DNA of 64,000 nt, taken from assembly GCF_003634615.1 (NCBI RefSeq), contig NZ_RBKX01000001.1, positions 186,001-250,000 on the forward strand, written 5' to 3'. Origin of the DNA: Flavobacterium sp. 102 (GTDB taxonomy: Bacteria > Bacteroidota > Bacteroidia > Flavobacteriales > Flavobacteriaceae). Shown here piece by piece: positions 1-8,482 of the stretch. Position 1 is the first letter of the stretch; every line of letters begins with the position of its first letter. The notes under the pieces are model-generated. The model was not told where the DNA came from and made no database searches. It saw only the letters and a list, made by a program, of their open reading frames with translations. Made by a program: the position numbers and the translations under genes.

Positions 1-187
1 CCACTTTATTAGTAATGGTATAATCAACCACGGAAGAATCTTTGACAGAAGTCAAATAGACGGTAGCCGATTCGATAGGTAATTTGTTGGTTTCATCAAC
101 TACTTTTCCTTTGAGTGAAATGGTTGATTGTGCAAAAGTAATAGAGGTAATAAAAAAGGCTAAAACAAGGTAGAGAGATTTTGGCAT
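1..187 (-). CDS. Outer-membrane receptor/beta-barrel protein, N-terminal fragment
   Basis: Only the first 62 codons are inside the window; the gene runs off the left edge. The reading frame starts at ATG 187 and gives a signal peptide (MPKSLYLVLAFFITSITFAQ) followed by STISLKGKVVDETNKLPIES, the opening strand of a carboxypeptidase-regulatory-like domain. In Bacteroidota this arrangement sits at the N-terminus of TonB-dependent receptors and of outer_membrane_beta-barrel family proteins. The signal and CarboxypepD_reg start are seen directly; the barrel is inferred because the rest is missing. A signal peptide points to export to the outer membrane. Confidence 0.7.
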   Translation of the reverse strand, partial: MPKSLYLVLAFFITSITFAQSTISLKGKVVDETNKLPIESATVYLTSVKDSSVVDYTITNKV

Positions 188-327
188 AAAAAAATAGCTG
201 TTATTAAGTTAGAAAGATTAATAACGGCTAAATTCTTATTTTAGTATGTGATGTGAAAATTTCTTACGAAAAATTTAACATTTTCAGATAATACTAACTG
301 ATTAGTGTTATCTGGAAACACTTGACT

Positions 328-1638
328 TTACTTTTCTCTGATGTAAATATCAATCGGCACGCCCGAAAAATCCCAGTTTTCTCGGATTTTATTTTCTAAG
401 AAACGCTTGTATGGTTCTTTTACATATTGCGGCAAATTGGCAAAAAACACAAATTGTGGTGTTGGTGTTGGCAATTGCATACAATATTTGATTTTCACAT
501 ATTTTCCTTTCAAGGCCGGCGGCGGATAAGCTTCAATCAATTTCAACATAAAGTCGTTGAATTTTGAGGTTGCAATACGCTGTTTTCTGTTTTCAAAAAC
601 TTTTACCGTTTCTTCCAAAGCTTTTAGCAAACGTTGTTTGGTTGTTACCGAAGTAAAAATAATAGGCACATCGGTAAACGGTTGTAATTCTTCACGAATT
701 TTGGCTTCGTAATCACGGGTTGACATGGTGTCTTTTTCTACCAAATCCCATTTGTTTACTAAGATGATAACGCCTTTTCTGTTCTTTTCGGCCAGCCAAA
801 AAATACTTTGGTCTTGTCCTTCAAATCCACGAGTCGCATCAATCAAAAGAATACAAACATCAGAATGCTCAATCGCACGCACTGAACGCATTACGGAGTA
901 AAATTCTAAATCTTCTTTTACTTTGGCTTTTCTACGAATTCCGGCGGTATCAACCAAGTTGAATTCGAAACCAAAACGATTGTATCTGGTATCAATCGAA
1001 TCACGAGTTGTTCCGGCGATATCGGTCACTACAAATCGGTCTTCACCGATTAACGCATTGATAAAAGATGATTTTCCGGCATTGGGACGACCTACTACAC
1101 AAAATCTTGGCAAAGCTTCCTCTTCATCAGTAACTTCGGGTAACTCCGGCAAAACTTCTACCAATTTATCTAACAAATCTCCAGTTCCGCTTCCGCTGAT
1201 ACTGGCAATGGTAAAATATTCCCCTAAGCCTAAATTATAAAATTCGATAGCGTCTTTTTCACGCATCGCATTGTCTACTTTGTTTACAGCTAATAAGATT
1301 GGTTTGGTTACTTTTCGCAACAACTTAGCTACTTCGGCATCCATAGGCGTGATACCTTCTTCCACATCGACTACGAAAATAATCGCATCGGCTTCATCAA
1401 TCGCTAACTCAACCTGACGGCGAATTTCACCTTCAAAAATATCATCCGAACCTTTGATATAACCACCTGTATCAATTACAGAAAACTCTTTTCCATTCCA
1501 TTCGCTTTTACCGTAATTTCTATCACGAGTTACACCGCTAACCGAGTCGACGATAGCTTCTCTTCTTTTGATTAAACGGTTAAAAAAAGTCGATTTCCCA
1601 ACATTTGGTCTTCCAACTATGGCTACAATATTGTTCAT
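328..1638 (-). CDS. der: Ribosome biogenesis GTPase Der (EngA)
   Basis: Der is a tandem GTPase that acts in maturation of the 50S ribosomal subunit in the cytoplasm. Two G domains are visible: the first has the P-loop GRPNVGKST and DTGG, the second has GRPNAGKSS and DTAG, each with its own NKxD (NKVD and NKWD). A C-terminal KH-like domain follows ([14 protein letters not shown] region). The length of about 436 residues is typical. I chose the ATG at 1638 because [11 protein letters not shown] matches the family start; an in-frame ATG two codons earlier (1644) is possible. The second essential GTPase era lies 600 bp away, with a small membrane protein gene between them. Confidence 0.97.
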   Translation of the reverse strand: MNNIVAIVGRPNVGKSTFFNRLIKRREAIVDSVSGVTRDRNYGKSEWNGKEFSVIDTGGYIKGSDDIFEGEIRRQVELAIDEADAIIFVVDVEEGITPMDAEVAKLLRKVTKPILLAVNKVDNAMREKDAIEFYNLGLGEYFTIASISGSGTGDLLDKLVEVLPELPEVTDEEEALPRFCVVGRPNAGKSSFINALIGEDRFVVTDIAGTTRDSIDTRYNRFGFEFNLVDTAGIRRKAKVKEDLEFYSVMRSVRAIEHSDVCILLIDATRGFEGQDQSIFWLAEKNRKGVIILVNKWDLVEKDTMSTRDYEAKIREELQPFTDVPIIFTSVTTKQRLLKALEETVKVFENRKQRIATSKFNDFMLKLIEAYPPPALKGKYVKIKYCMQLPTPTPQFVFFANLPQYVKEPYKRFLENKIRENWDFSGVPIDIYIREK

Positions 1639-1735
1639 AATCATTTTAAATATGCTGCAAAGGTAGTATTAAAGAGCACAAATTCAATTATTTTATTACT
1701 TTTAGTAACGTATTAACATCCAAAAAATCGTTTTT

Positions 1736-2245
1736 ATGGATACCCAACATGAGGTTAGACTTCGTCCACGGTTTTTTAAAGACCTCGAACAAAACATAGC
1801 TGTCGTCAGAGAGAAATTTGTCAATTACAGACAAAAGAACCAATCTACTGACTTCGTAATGAAAGTGAGAAACAACCACGTTCAGTTTACCTTTTCGAGT
1901 GAAAAAAAACACTATTGGTCGCCGCATTTAAGCGTAGAGTTAGAGGAAAAAGAAGGTAATGAAAAAAACGCCACTCACATTAGAGGATTGTTTGGTCCGG
2001 ATCAAACGTTGTGGACAATGTTTATGTTTTTGCATTTCATAGTCGCCGGTATTTTTACCTTATTTGGCATGTTTGCTTATTCTAATTACACGCTTAACGA
2101 ACCCATGTTAATGGATTTCATCGTGATGTTTATCATGGTGATTGTTTGGTTTTTACTTTATGTTATTGCCCGACAGATTCGAGAAAAAGGTCATGAACAA
2201 ATGGATGAACTCGAAGCCATCTTTTTGGACATCATCAAAGAGTAA
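1736..2245 (+). CDS. Two-pass membrane protein of unknown function
   Basis: I do not recognise a named family. The 169-residue product has a soluble N-terminal half that looks like a mixed alpha/beta domain (MDTQHEVRLRPRFFKDLEQN onward), then two hydrophobic segments at about residues 98-122 and 125-145, and a charged C-terminal tail. It sits between der and era, converging on era with no intergenic space: its stop ends at 2245 and the era stop begins at 2246. It starts at ATG 1736. A role linked to the neighbouring GTPases would be guesswork. Confidence 0.75.
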   Translation: MDTQHEVRLRPRFFKDLEQNIAVVREKFVNYRQKNQSTDFVMKVRNNHVQFTFSSEKKHYWSPHLSVELEEKEGNEKNATHIRGLFGPDQTLWTMFMFLHFIVAGIFTLFGMFAYSNYTLNEPMLMDFIVMFIMVIVWFLLYVIARQIREKGHEQMDELEAIFLDIIKE

Positions 2246-3130
2246 TTATTTTTGGTTGTACCCAAAACGACGCAACTGATACGCATTGCTTCTCCAGTCT
2301 TTGTTGACTTTTACATACAATTCGATATGAATTTGCTTGCCGAAGAACTTCTCTAAATCTTCACGAGATTGCATACCGACTTTCTTTAAAGCAGCGCCTT
2401 TGTGACCAATGATAATTCCTTTTTGAGTATCGCGTTCCACCATAATTACGGAGCGAATTCGGATGATTTTTTCATCTTCTAAGAATTCTTCGGTTTCGAT
2501 TTCTACTGCGTATGGAATTTCTTTGTCGTAGTTCATTAAGATTTTCTCACGAATGGTTTCGTTTACAAAGAAACGTTCCGGCTTGTCCGTCAAAGCATCT
2601 TTAGGGTAATACGGTGGCGACACCGGAAGCAAGTCCAAAATTCTGGCGAATACTTCTTTAACATTAAAATTTTCTAAAGCAGAGATTGGAAAGATTTCTG
2701 CATTAGGCACTTTGGCTTTCCACAACTCAATTTGCTCTTCTAATTCTTCTTGGTTGGATTTGTCGATTTTATTCAACAGCAACAACACCGGAATTTTAGA
2801 ATGAATTATTTTATTAAAAAAGTCTTCATCTTTTAATTCCTTCTCGCCTATTTCGACCATGTAAATCAACACATCAGCATCTTCGAAAGCCGATTTCACA
2901 AAGTCCATCATGGATTTCTGCATTTCATAAGCCGGTTTGATAATTCCGGGAGTATCTGAAAGCACCACTTGAAAATCTTCTCCGTTAACGATACCTAAAA
3001 TCCTGTGACGTGTAGTTTGAGCTTTAGAAGTAATGATGGATAATCTTTCCCCAACAAAAGCATTCATTAAGGTTGATTTTCCAACGTTTGGGTTACCGAT
3101 TATATTAACGAATCCGGCTTTATGTGACAT
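2246..3130 (-). CDS. era: GTPase Era
   Basis: Era is an essential cytoplasmic GTPase that binds the 3' end of 16S rRNA and helps assemble the 30S subunit. The G domain shows GNPNVGKST (G1), DTPG (G3) and NKID (G4), followed by a C-terminal KH RNA-binding domain containing GIIIGHKGAALKKVG. The product from ATG 3130 is about 294 residues, normal for Era. A longer open frame begins at 3163, but MSHKAGFVNIIGNPNVGKS is the family start. It is transcribed leftwards, away from the initiator tRNA gene upstream. Confidence 0.97.
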   Translation of the reverse strand: MSHKAGFVNIIGNPNVGKSTLMNAFVGERLSIITSKAQTTRHRILGIVNGEDFQVVLSDTPGIIKPAYEMQKSMMDFVKSAFEDADVLIYMVEIGEKELKDEDFFNKIIHSKIPVLLLLNKIDKSNQEELEEQIELWKAKVPNAEIFPISALENFNVKEVFARILDLLPVSPPYYPKDALTDKPERFFVNETIREKILMNYDKEIPYAVEIETEEFLEDEKIIRIRSVIMVERDTQKGIIIGHKGAALKKVGMQSREDLEKFFGKQIHIELYVKVNKDWRSNAYQLRRFGYNQK

Positions 3131-3204
3131 GTAATTTGATTTAATTTTTGCAAAGGTAGTCATATCAGTCCAATAGAAGAAAAAAGATTTTTTTATCTTT
3201 TTTG

Positions 3205-3234
3205 TTGCAAGTGTTGATATTCGTTGTATATTTG
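3205..3234 (+). promoter_or_regulatory. Promoter of the initiator tRNA gene
   Basis: A TTG at 3205-3207 is separated by 19 bp from TATATTTG at 3227-3234. This matches the Bacteroidota housekeeping promoter pattern TTG-N19-TAnnTTTG. It lies 12 bp upstream of the tRNA 5' end. Confidence 0.75.
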
Positions 3235-3246
3235 CACTCGAAACAT

Positions 3247-3319
3247 CGCGGGATAGAGCAGTAGGCAGCTCGTCGGGCTCATAACCCGAAGGTCACAGGT
3301 TCGAGTCCTGTTCCCGCTA
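3247..3319 (+). tRNA. Initiator tRNA-fMet (CAU)
   Basis: The 73-nt gene folds into a full cloverleaf: D stem GAGC/GCTC, anticodon stem TCGGG/CCCGA with loop CTCATAA (CAT at 3280-3282), T stem ACAGG/CCTGT with TTCGAGT loop, and acceptor pairs 2-71 to 7-66. Two initiator marks are present: position 1 (C) and position 72 (T) do not pair, and three G:C pairs abut the anticodon loop. No CCA is encoded. Its 3' part, from the anticodon loop on, is the left attachment repeat of the island. Confidence 0.97.
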
Positions 3320-3326
3320 CGAAGAG
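3278..3326 (+). repeat. attL: 49-bp attachment-site direct repeat in tRNA-fMet
   Basis: These 49 bp, from the anticodon loop to 7 bp past the tRNA end (CGAAGAG), are identical to 31246-31294. Sequence differs immediately on both sides of each copy. The tRNA 3' half duplicated next to a tyrosine integrase is the standard signature of tRNA-targeted integration. Confidence 0.93.
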
Positions 3327-3342
3327 TAATTCTTTTAAAACT

Positions 3343-3375
3343 AACGATTTAGAGCAATTTAAATCGTTTTTTTTT
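3343..3375 (+). terminator. Island-borne terminator after tRNA-fMet
   Basis: Arms AACGATTTA (3343-3351) and TAAATCGTT (3360-3368) form a stem followed by an uninterrupted T tract to 3375. It lies on the island side of attL and replaces the tRNA's original terminator, now at 31295. The T tract runs straight into the proposed integrase start codon. Confidence 0.7.
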
Positions 3376-4632
3376 ATGCCTAAATTTAACGTATTTTTAC
3401 TCAATGAATACAGAAATGCATACGTTTTGACTGCCAAGAAGAATTTTTCAGAGCCAAAAATCTATGACGCCAATGGTGACTTAACCAAGCGTTGGTATGT
3501 TTATTTCTCCTTTAGAAATCCTAAAACAGGATTACTCGAAAAGCAAACCCCTATTTACGGCAATGCGAACACTTTCAAAACCAAGCAAGAGCGTTATGAA
3601 ATTTTAAACGCTTATCGCAAAAGTCTTAAACAAGCATTAGAAGATGGATTAAGTCCGTATGATGATAGTGAGAAAAATTTGGGTGCTATTTCAGAAAAAC
3701 CGGTTTTGCAAAACACGCAAACAAATGAAGAGAATGGCATTGCAATTCCTGATGCATTTGCTATGGCAGTTAAAATAAAAGAGAGTGTTTTAAGCAAGAC
3801 GTCCTTTCCTAGTTTTAACAGTAACATCAAACGCTTTGAGAAATGGTTACTTGCAAGAGGTCTTGCAAGTGCAGATATTACAGCTATAACCAAAAAGCAT
3901 GTTATTGAATATCTCAATGAAGTTTTGGAAAACACTAGTCCGAGAACAAGAAATAATACCCGAATTGATTTAGGGTCATTATTTCAAACATTGGAGGATA
4001 ACGAACTCATTAAAGAGAATTTTATTAAAAAGATAAATGTTCTTAAGGCAACTCCTGAAAGAAACAAGACTTACACCAACACCTTGCAAGCAGACATCTA
4101 CAAGTATATGGAAGAGAATGATAAAATTCTGTTGCTGTTTGTAAAGTTCATCTCTTACAATTATCTAAGACCAATTGAAGTTTGCCGCTTGCAAGTAGGT
4201 GATTTAGACTTGGTAGATAGAAAACTATATGTTAGAGCAAAAAACAGTCCGGTAAAAACCAAAATAATCCCTGAGATTTTGATTAATGATTTGCCTGATT
4301 TATCCAAAATGGATAAAAAACATTACTTGTTTACTCCTCTTGCAATAGGTGGTGAATGGGAAACCGCCGAAACCGATAAAAGAGATTATTTTTCTAAACG
4401 ATTTAAAAAGGTAAAAGACCATTTCAAACTAGGGAAAGATTATGGTTTATATAGTTTTAGACATACTTTCATCACGAAACTGTATAGTGAGTTTGCAAAA
4501 GCCATGACACCTAATGAAGCTAAAAGCAAATTGATGCTAATAACAGGTCATAATACTATGGATGCATTGGAAAAATACTTAAGAGACATTGATGCTGTAC
4601 TGCCGGAGGATTATTCAAAGTTTTTGGATTAA
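3376..4632 (+). CDS. Tyrosine site-specific integrase of the island
   Basis: The 418-residue protein is a phage-type tyrosine recombinase that would integrate and excise the island at tRNA-fMet. An N-terminal arm/AP2-like region (1-115) is followed by a core-binding SAM-like domain (about 125-225) and the catalytic domain (230-418). Catalytic residues visible are Arg265 (YLRPIEV), Arg362 in YSFRHTF, His392 (TGHNT) and nucleophile Tyr401 (EKYL). The first His of the usual HxxR box is Tyr359 here. The ATG at 3376 directly follows the T tract of a terminator, so there is no normal leader; the frame is open further upstream without another clear start. It converges with the next gene, overlapping by 4 bp. 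Confidence 0.93.
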   Translation: MPKFNVFLLNEYRNAYVLTAKKNFSEPKIYDANGDLTKRWYVYFSFRNPKTGLLEKQTPIYGNANTFKTKQERYEILNAYRKSLKQALEDGLSPYDDSEKNLGAISEKPVLQNTQTNEENGIAIPDAFAMAVKIKESVLSKTSFPSFNSNIKRFEKWLLARGLASADITAITKKHVIEYLNEVLENTSPRTRNNTRIDLGSLFQTLEDNELIKENFIKKINVLKATPERNKTYTNTLQADIYKYMEENDKILLLFVKFISYNYLRPIEVCRLQVGDLDLVDRKLYVRAKNSPVKTKIIPEILINDLPDLSKMDKKHYLFTPLAIGGEWETAETDKRDYFSKRFKKVKDHFKLGKDYGLYSFRHTFITKLYSEFAKAMTPNEAKSKLMLITGHNTMDALEKYLRDIDAVLPEDYSKFLD

Positions 4633-4841
4633 TCCTCCCAGCCGCATAAATCCAATCCTTTTTCCTTGGCTACTTTTACCGTTACTTTGATAACTTCATG
4701 TTTGCATGCGCTTAATCCTCGGCAGAATTCCTTAAGATGGTATTTCTTGGCACCCTTACTATTGCAGATATATACCTTATCAGCCATTTCAACAAATGAT
4801 GTCAAGGTCATGAAGACCAAAAGTAATGCGGCTTTTTTCAT
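4629..4841 (-). CDS. Small secreted Cys/His protein
   Basis: The 70-residue product has a signal peptide (MKKAALLLVFMTLTSFVEMA) and a short mature part carrying Cys26, His35, Cys40, Cys46, His48 and Cys66, ending in LCGWED. The spacing (YICNS...YH...C.GLSAC.H) resembles short metal- or disulfide-bonded modules found in secreted bacteroidotal proteins, but I cannot name a family with certainty. It is the last gene of a leftward group with a lipoprotein and a secreted hydrolase, and its stop overlaps the integrase stop by 4 bp. Confidence 0.7.
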   Translation of the reverse strand: MKKAALLLVFMTLTSFVEMADKVYICNSKGAKKYHLKEFCRGLSACKHEVIKVTVKVAKEKGLDLCGWED

Positions 4842-4877
4842 TGGACGACTTTTAAAGTTTTATAAAGATAGATAAAT

Positions 4878-5282
4878 TTAATCAACCGCGAGTTCGTATT
4901 CGTTTCCGTCTTGGTCCGTTGCTTTTAATTCACCATAACCAATCCATTCAACATTAATATCGACTTCTTCACCATCTGAGTTAGTAATTGTTCCTGTTCC
5001 GTATTTGTCTTCCATACTCACATTACCGGTAACTTCATTTCCATTGTCATCATAACCTGAAACATTATAACTGTAACCATAATCACCACTTGTTCCGGTT
5101 CTGTATTCGTATTTGTAATTAGTGTCTGTATGAACCTTTTTTAATTCTTCTTCTGTTAAATCCTCTGCGTTAGCCGGGACAAAGTTTTGTGGTGGTTGTT
5201 GCTCCTTTTCTCTACAGCTGTTTAAACTAAGAAGTGCAATAATTAGAATTACTCGTATTGATTTTAGTAGTTTTTTCATCAT
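4878..5282 (-). CDS. Small lipoprotein of unknown function
   Basis: The 134-residue product starts with a basic, hydrophobic segment ending in LSLNSC, a lipobox that would anchor it by a lipidated cysteine at about residue 23. The rest is acidic and rich in Gly, Tyr, Asp and Asn, with repeated strand-like stretches (GYDDNGNEVTG, ITNSDGEEVD, ATDQDGNEYEL), suggesting a small beta domain on the cell surface or in the periplasm. It lies 11 bp downstream of the secreted hydrolase gene and is probably cotranscribed with it. ATG 5279 is an equally possible start. Confidence 0.75.
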   Translation of the reverse strand: MMKKLLKSIRVILIIALLSLNSCREKEQQPPQNFVPANAEDLTEEELKKVHTDTNYKYEYRTGTSGDYGYSYNVSGYDDNGNEVTGNVSMEDKYGTGTITNSDGEEVDINVEWIGYGELKATDQDGNEYELAVD

Positions 5283-5293
5283 AACTTATCACC

Positions 5294-6097
5294 TTATTTA
5301 AGTTCTAATTCTATTGTTAAAGGAATGTGGTCTGAAACTTCTTTGGCCTTGGCAAAGTCATTAAAATCATTGTAGAAGTGAATTGCTTTAGGATTCTTTA
5401 CCAATATCTTATCACTATTATACCAGACATTATCAAATTCATTGGAAAGACAATTGTCATTTTCGCAGCTTCGTTTTAGTGAAGTCTTTTGGTCAATAAA
5501 AGCTGGCTTATAACCCATCTTTTTTAGAGGATTGAATACAGTATGTGATTGTGGACAATTAAAATCTCCGAGAAAAACAATATTTAGATTTGGATATTGA
5601 GCAGGAAGGTTTTTGAAGTGTTTGATTTCGGTTTCGGGTTGCTTGCTTTTGGTGATGGCGTGGAAATTGGCTAAGGTGAATTGCTTTTTATTGTATTCAA
5701 ACGTGGCATAATAGGGTTCGCGGTCAATTAGTAAACTGTATTTTTTTTCCAACCAAGGTTTGTTGACCAATCTTACTTTTGCGGTTTTCCAGAGGAAAGC
5801 GTAACGCTCTGTTTTATAGGCAGAGCTGCTTGTTGGGTCGCTGATGGCATAGTCCCATTTGGCTCCTTTGCGGTTGAGTTCGGCTGCTAGTTTGGCTACG
5901 GCTTGGGCGCCACCTTCTCCTGCAACAACTTCTTGCAGGGCTACTATATCATAGGCTTTGACGGTGTTGGCGATGTAAGTGATGGTACTGTCTGATTTAG
6001 AGTTACCGAGGTTTTCGACGTTCCAGGTTAGGGTTTTGACTTGGGCGTTGAGTATCGTGGTTAATGAAAGGAAAATTAAAAGGAGTTTAGATTTCAT
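5294..6097 (-). CDS. Secreted endonuclease/exonuclease/phosphatase-family hydrolase
   Basis: This 267-residue protein has a signal peptide (MKSKLLLIFLSLTTILNA) and the DNase I-like fold. Signature residues are Asn27 (WNVEN), Glu56 (ALQEV), His146 (NFHA), Asp178/Asn180 (GDFN) and Asp256-His257 (SDH). Family members cleave nucleic acids or phosphodiesters with Mg2+. The GDFNCPQ motif and TERYAFLWK are closer to DNase I-type nucleases than to sphingomyelinases, so an extracellular DNase is the best guess; substrate is not shown by sequence. It heads a group with a lipoprotein and a small Cys/His protein at the left end of the island. Confidence 0.85.
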   Translation of the reverse strand: MKSKLLLIFLSLTTILNAQVKTLTWNVENLGNSKSDSTITYIANTVKAYDIVALQEVVAGEGGAQAVAKLAAELNRKGAKWDYAISDPTSSSAYKTERYAFLWKTAKVRLVNKPWLEKKYSLLIDREPYYATFEYNKKQFTLANFHAITKSKQPETEIKHFKNLPAQYPNLNIVFLGDFNCPQSHTVFNPLKKMGYKPAFIDQKTSLKRSCENDNCLSNEFDNVWYNSDKILVKNPKAIHFYNDFNDFAKAKEVSDHIPLTIELELK

Positions 6098-6178
6098 TGC
6101 TTTTAATCATTAAAAAGTGTACACTATGGATAAAATAATCGATGATTAGGTATTAATGAAGAGATCCTAAGATGTAGT

Positions 6179-6687
6179 TCATATTAATAATTTCATTTGC
6201 TCTTTAAACCTAAACCAAATCGCAGAGTAATAATTCCATTCTGCTTTCGTTGAAAAAAAGGTAATTGCAAAAACTAAATGCCCGTTTTTAATAGAATAAT
6301 TTTTATAATAATAAGCATCATTATCAGTCGTATAATCTAACCAAAATGCATCATAGTTATTGATTTTTGTTTTACCATATTTTATTAATTTAGGAGTATT
6401 AAATATTTCATTTGCTCCTTGTTTCCAATAATTTGCATAATCTTCTAAATTTCCTAATACTTGATAAATTGTTTGATTCTTATATTCAATAGGTATTTTT
6501 TTACAACTATAACAATTGAACTTCCAAAGTTGTTACAAACTTTGAAATCAACATTTACTCCGATTGCTTCTTTAATTTTAAACCCTTTTGGAATTTCAAC
6601 TTGATAATTATATTTCACGCTTTTCCAGTTTGTTTGACAAAATGAAAAATTATAAAATAATAAAATGGAAAGTAAATATTTATACAT
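6179..6687 (-). CDS. Secreted protein split by a -1 frame change at an A7 run
   Basis: The first frame starts at ATG 6687 with a signal peptide (MYKYLLSILLFYNFSFCQ) and stops after 77 codons at 6454. A run of seven A on the coding strand (6496-6502) falls as GTA AAA AAA, the classic A_AAA_AAA slip site. Slipping back one base gives an open frame to a TGA at 6179, for a 169-residue protein continuing IPIEYKNQTIYQVLGNLEDY and ending in WFRFKEQMKLLI. The joined protein looks like a single secreted alpha/beta domain, perhaps PsbP/Mog1-like. It lies 12 bp after the kinase gene. It could be a programmed frameshift, phase variation, a decayed gene or a sequencing error. Confidence 0.6.
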
Positions 6688-6699
6688 ACTAATTCCTTT

Positions 6700-8478
6700 T
6701 TAATTTCCGATTCTATAAGCACTATATACTGTTTCAGTACCATCCTCGATATATCTAAATGAATTGGATTCAAAAGATAACACATACTGTCTAATCATTG
6801 AATTATTATAGCCTGTGCCAAAATACAATTTCCCGTCATAATATTCCCATTTTGTCCATTTTGAATTTCCATTATCCCACTTTATAAAATAATCCCCATC
6901 ATCATAAAAAACAAAAGTTGAGTTTTCATCTGACCAGCGTCCAACAAAATAATTTCTGTACAAATTTGTAGCAACATCTATGTGATTTGTAATTGGAGCA
7001 GCTGCACTATCAACAGCCTCTTCTTGTATTAAAGTTGGAATTGAATCTGAATCAATAAAGGCTGCTGAAGTATCAATAATAGCTGCTGTACTATCTGCTA
7101 CAGCTTCACTTGAATAATCATTATTATAATTATTCTTATCGTTCTCATAAATAGCTCCACAAATTATCATTACTATTAGTATCAGACCAATCCAAATAAT
7201 TGGATTATTAGAATTACTTTGATTTTCTTCAATTATTGGTGTAATAATTGGCTCTGTCTTTTTAATGATTGGTTTGCTGAGTATAATTTTATCAAAATCA
7301 ACGTTAATGTCATTTGAGAATTCATCAATAATTATACTTTTTGATTTTGTACCAAAAATGATTTTTATCTCTTCATTTAAATATCTGCTCCTATCAATTT
7401 TAATTGGTGTTTTTCCAATATTTATATAATTCTTATTTCGCACAGAAGCACTATTTGGGATGCTTGTAATATTGATGTGTTCAACTTGATTCGAACTTCT
7501 AATATTTAGAGGTGTAGATTTATCGAATTGCTGTTCATTTTCAATAATTTGTAATTCTTCATCTACATTTTCAATTTGTCCAAATAATTTTACTAGCCCA
7601 ACTGTTGAAGTAATTAATGAATTTTTAATTTGTTCAAGATAAAAATTTAAAGACGGTTGGTTTAAATTTTCAAGCCTATTAAATAACTTTGATTGATTTG
7701 GATCGTTGAAATCACTTGCAACAAATAACAAATTATCCAAGGTATTAAATCCTCCTTGCATTATTTCTTTCCAAAGGGTTTTGTCAAATTTTAATGCTTC
7801 AAGTGCACATAAAATTACCCAAAACGAGAAACGGTCAATTTTTTCATTAAATGCAAAGGAATTTCTGTTAGGATGTTGAAATTCTGACCTTCCTCTTTCA
7901 ATCTGTTTTTCTCCTATAAAATCCGGAATATACATTCCGTCATAATCAATTAATTTGATTTTTGGTTTTCCGTTAACTTCTTTAATGATAATATTACCAC
8001 ATTGTATGTCACCATGTGCAATTCTATTTTTTTCAAGATTTCTACTTGTTTTAAATATTTGCTTTTGAAGTTCTGATAATACTTCATTATTTTGAAGGTT
8101 GATATTTAAAAATCTATCTAATAGTTTACCCTCAACCCAATCCATTTTTACAACTGGAAATAACTTCCCATTGATTTCAATTTCATTATCTAAAAATTGA
8201 ATATTAGTTTTCCAATTTTCTTTGATAGTTTTAAGATAATTATCTATTTTTCTGTATCGTTCGACATAATCAATATCAGTTCCTATAAAACATCTAATTG
8301 CAATTTCTTTGTCATTTTCTAATGCTTTAAAAACAACAGCAAAAGAACCTGAACCAAAACTATAAATTTTAATTGGTGAAGTTCGAGCAGGAATAAAAAA
8401 TATATTATTTAAAGTGCGAAAAGCATTCACTCCTTGTGCTTGTATTGTTTTATTGTATTCTGATAATGTTGGAAACAT
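6700..8478 (-). CDS. Membrane-anchored protein kinase of a TerY-P-like triad
   Basis: The 592-residue protein has an N-terminal kinase-like domain (about 30-250), a linker, one membrane segment (IIWIGLILIVMIICGAIY, about 427-444) and an extracytoplasmic C-terminal beta domain (about 505-592). Kinase features are the glycine loop GSGSF (42-46), an Arg at the VAIK lysine position (AIRCF, Arg62), catalytic loop HGDIQCGN (155-162) and metal-binding LIDYDG (176-181). HGDxQ and the Arg are, as I recall, traits of the kinase branch linked to TerY-like vWA and PP2C proteins. It lies 4 bp downstream of the phosphatase gene and probably phosphorylates the vWA protein or its partners in response to an envelope signal. 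Confidence 0.85.
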   Translation of the reverse strand: MFPTLSEYNKTIQAQGVNAFRTLNNIFFIPARTSPIKIYSFGSGSFAVVFKALENDKEIAIRCFIGTDIDYVERYRKIDNYLKTIKENWKTNIQFLDNEIEINGKLFPVVKMDWVEGKLLDRFLNINLQNNEVLSELQKQIFKTSRNLEKNRIAHGDIQCGNIIIKEVNGKPKIKLIDYDGMYIPDFIGEKQIERGRSEFQHPNRNSFAFNEKIDRFSFWVILCALEALKFDKTLWKEIMQGGFNTLDNLLFVASDFNDPNQSKLFNRLENLNQPSLNFYLEQIKNSLITSTVGLVKLFGQIENVDEELQIIENEQQFDKSTPLNIRSSNQVEHINITSIPNSASVRNKNYINIGKTPIKIDRSRYLNEEIKIIFGTKSKSIIIDEFSNDINVDFDKIILSKPIIKKTEPIITPIIEENQSNSNNPIIWIGLILIVMIICGAIYENDKNNYNNDYSSEAVADSTAAIIDTSAAFIDSDSIPTLIQEEAVDSAAAPITNHIDVATNLYRNYFVGRWSDENSTFVFYDDGDYFIKWDNGNSKWTKWEYYDGKLYFGTGYNNSMIRQYVLSFESNSFRYIEDGTETVYSAYRIGN

Positions 8479-8482
8479 AAAA

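Noticed and set aside
1688..1927. 79-codon leftward ORF
   Set aside because: It overlaps the conserved two-pass membrane protein gene on the other strand and has no features of its own.
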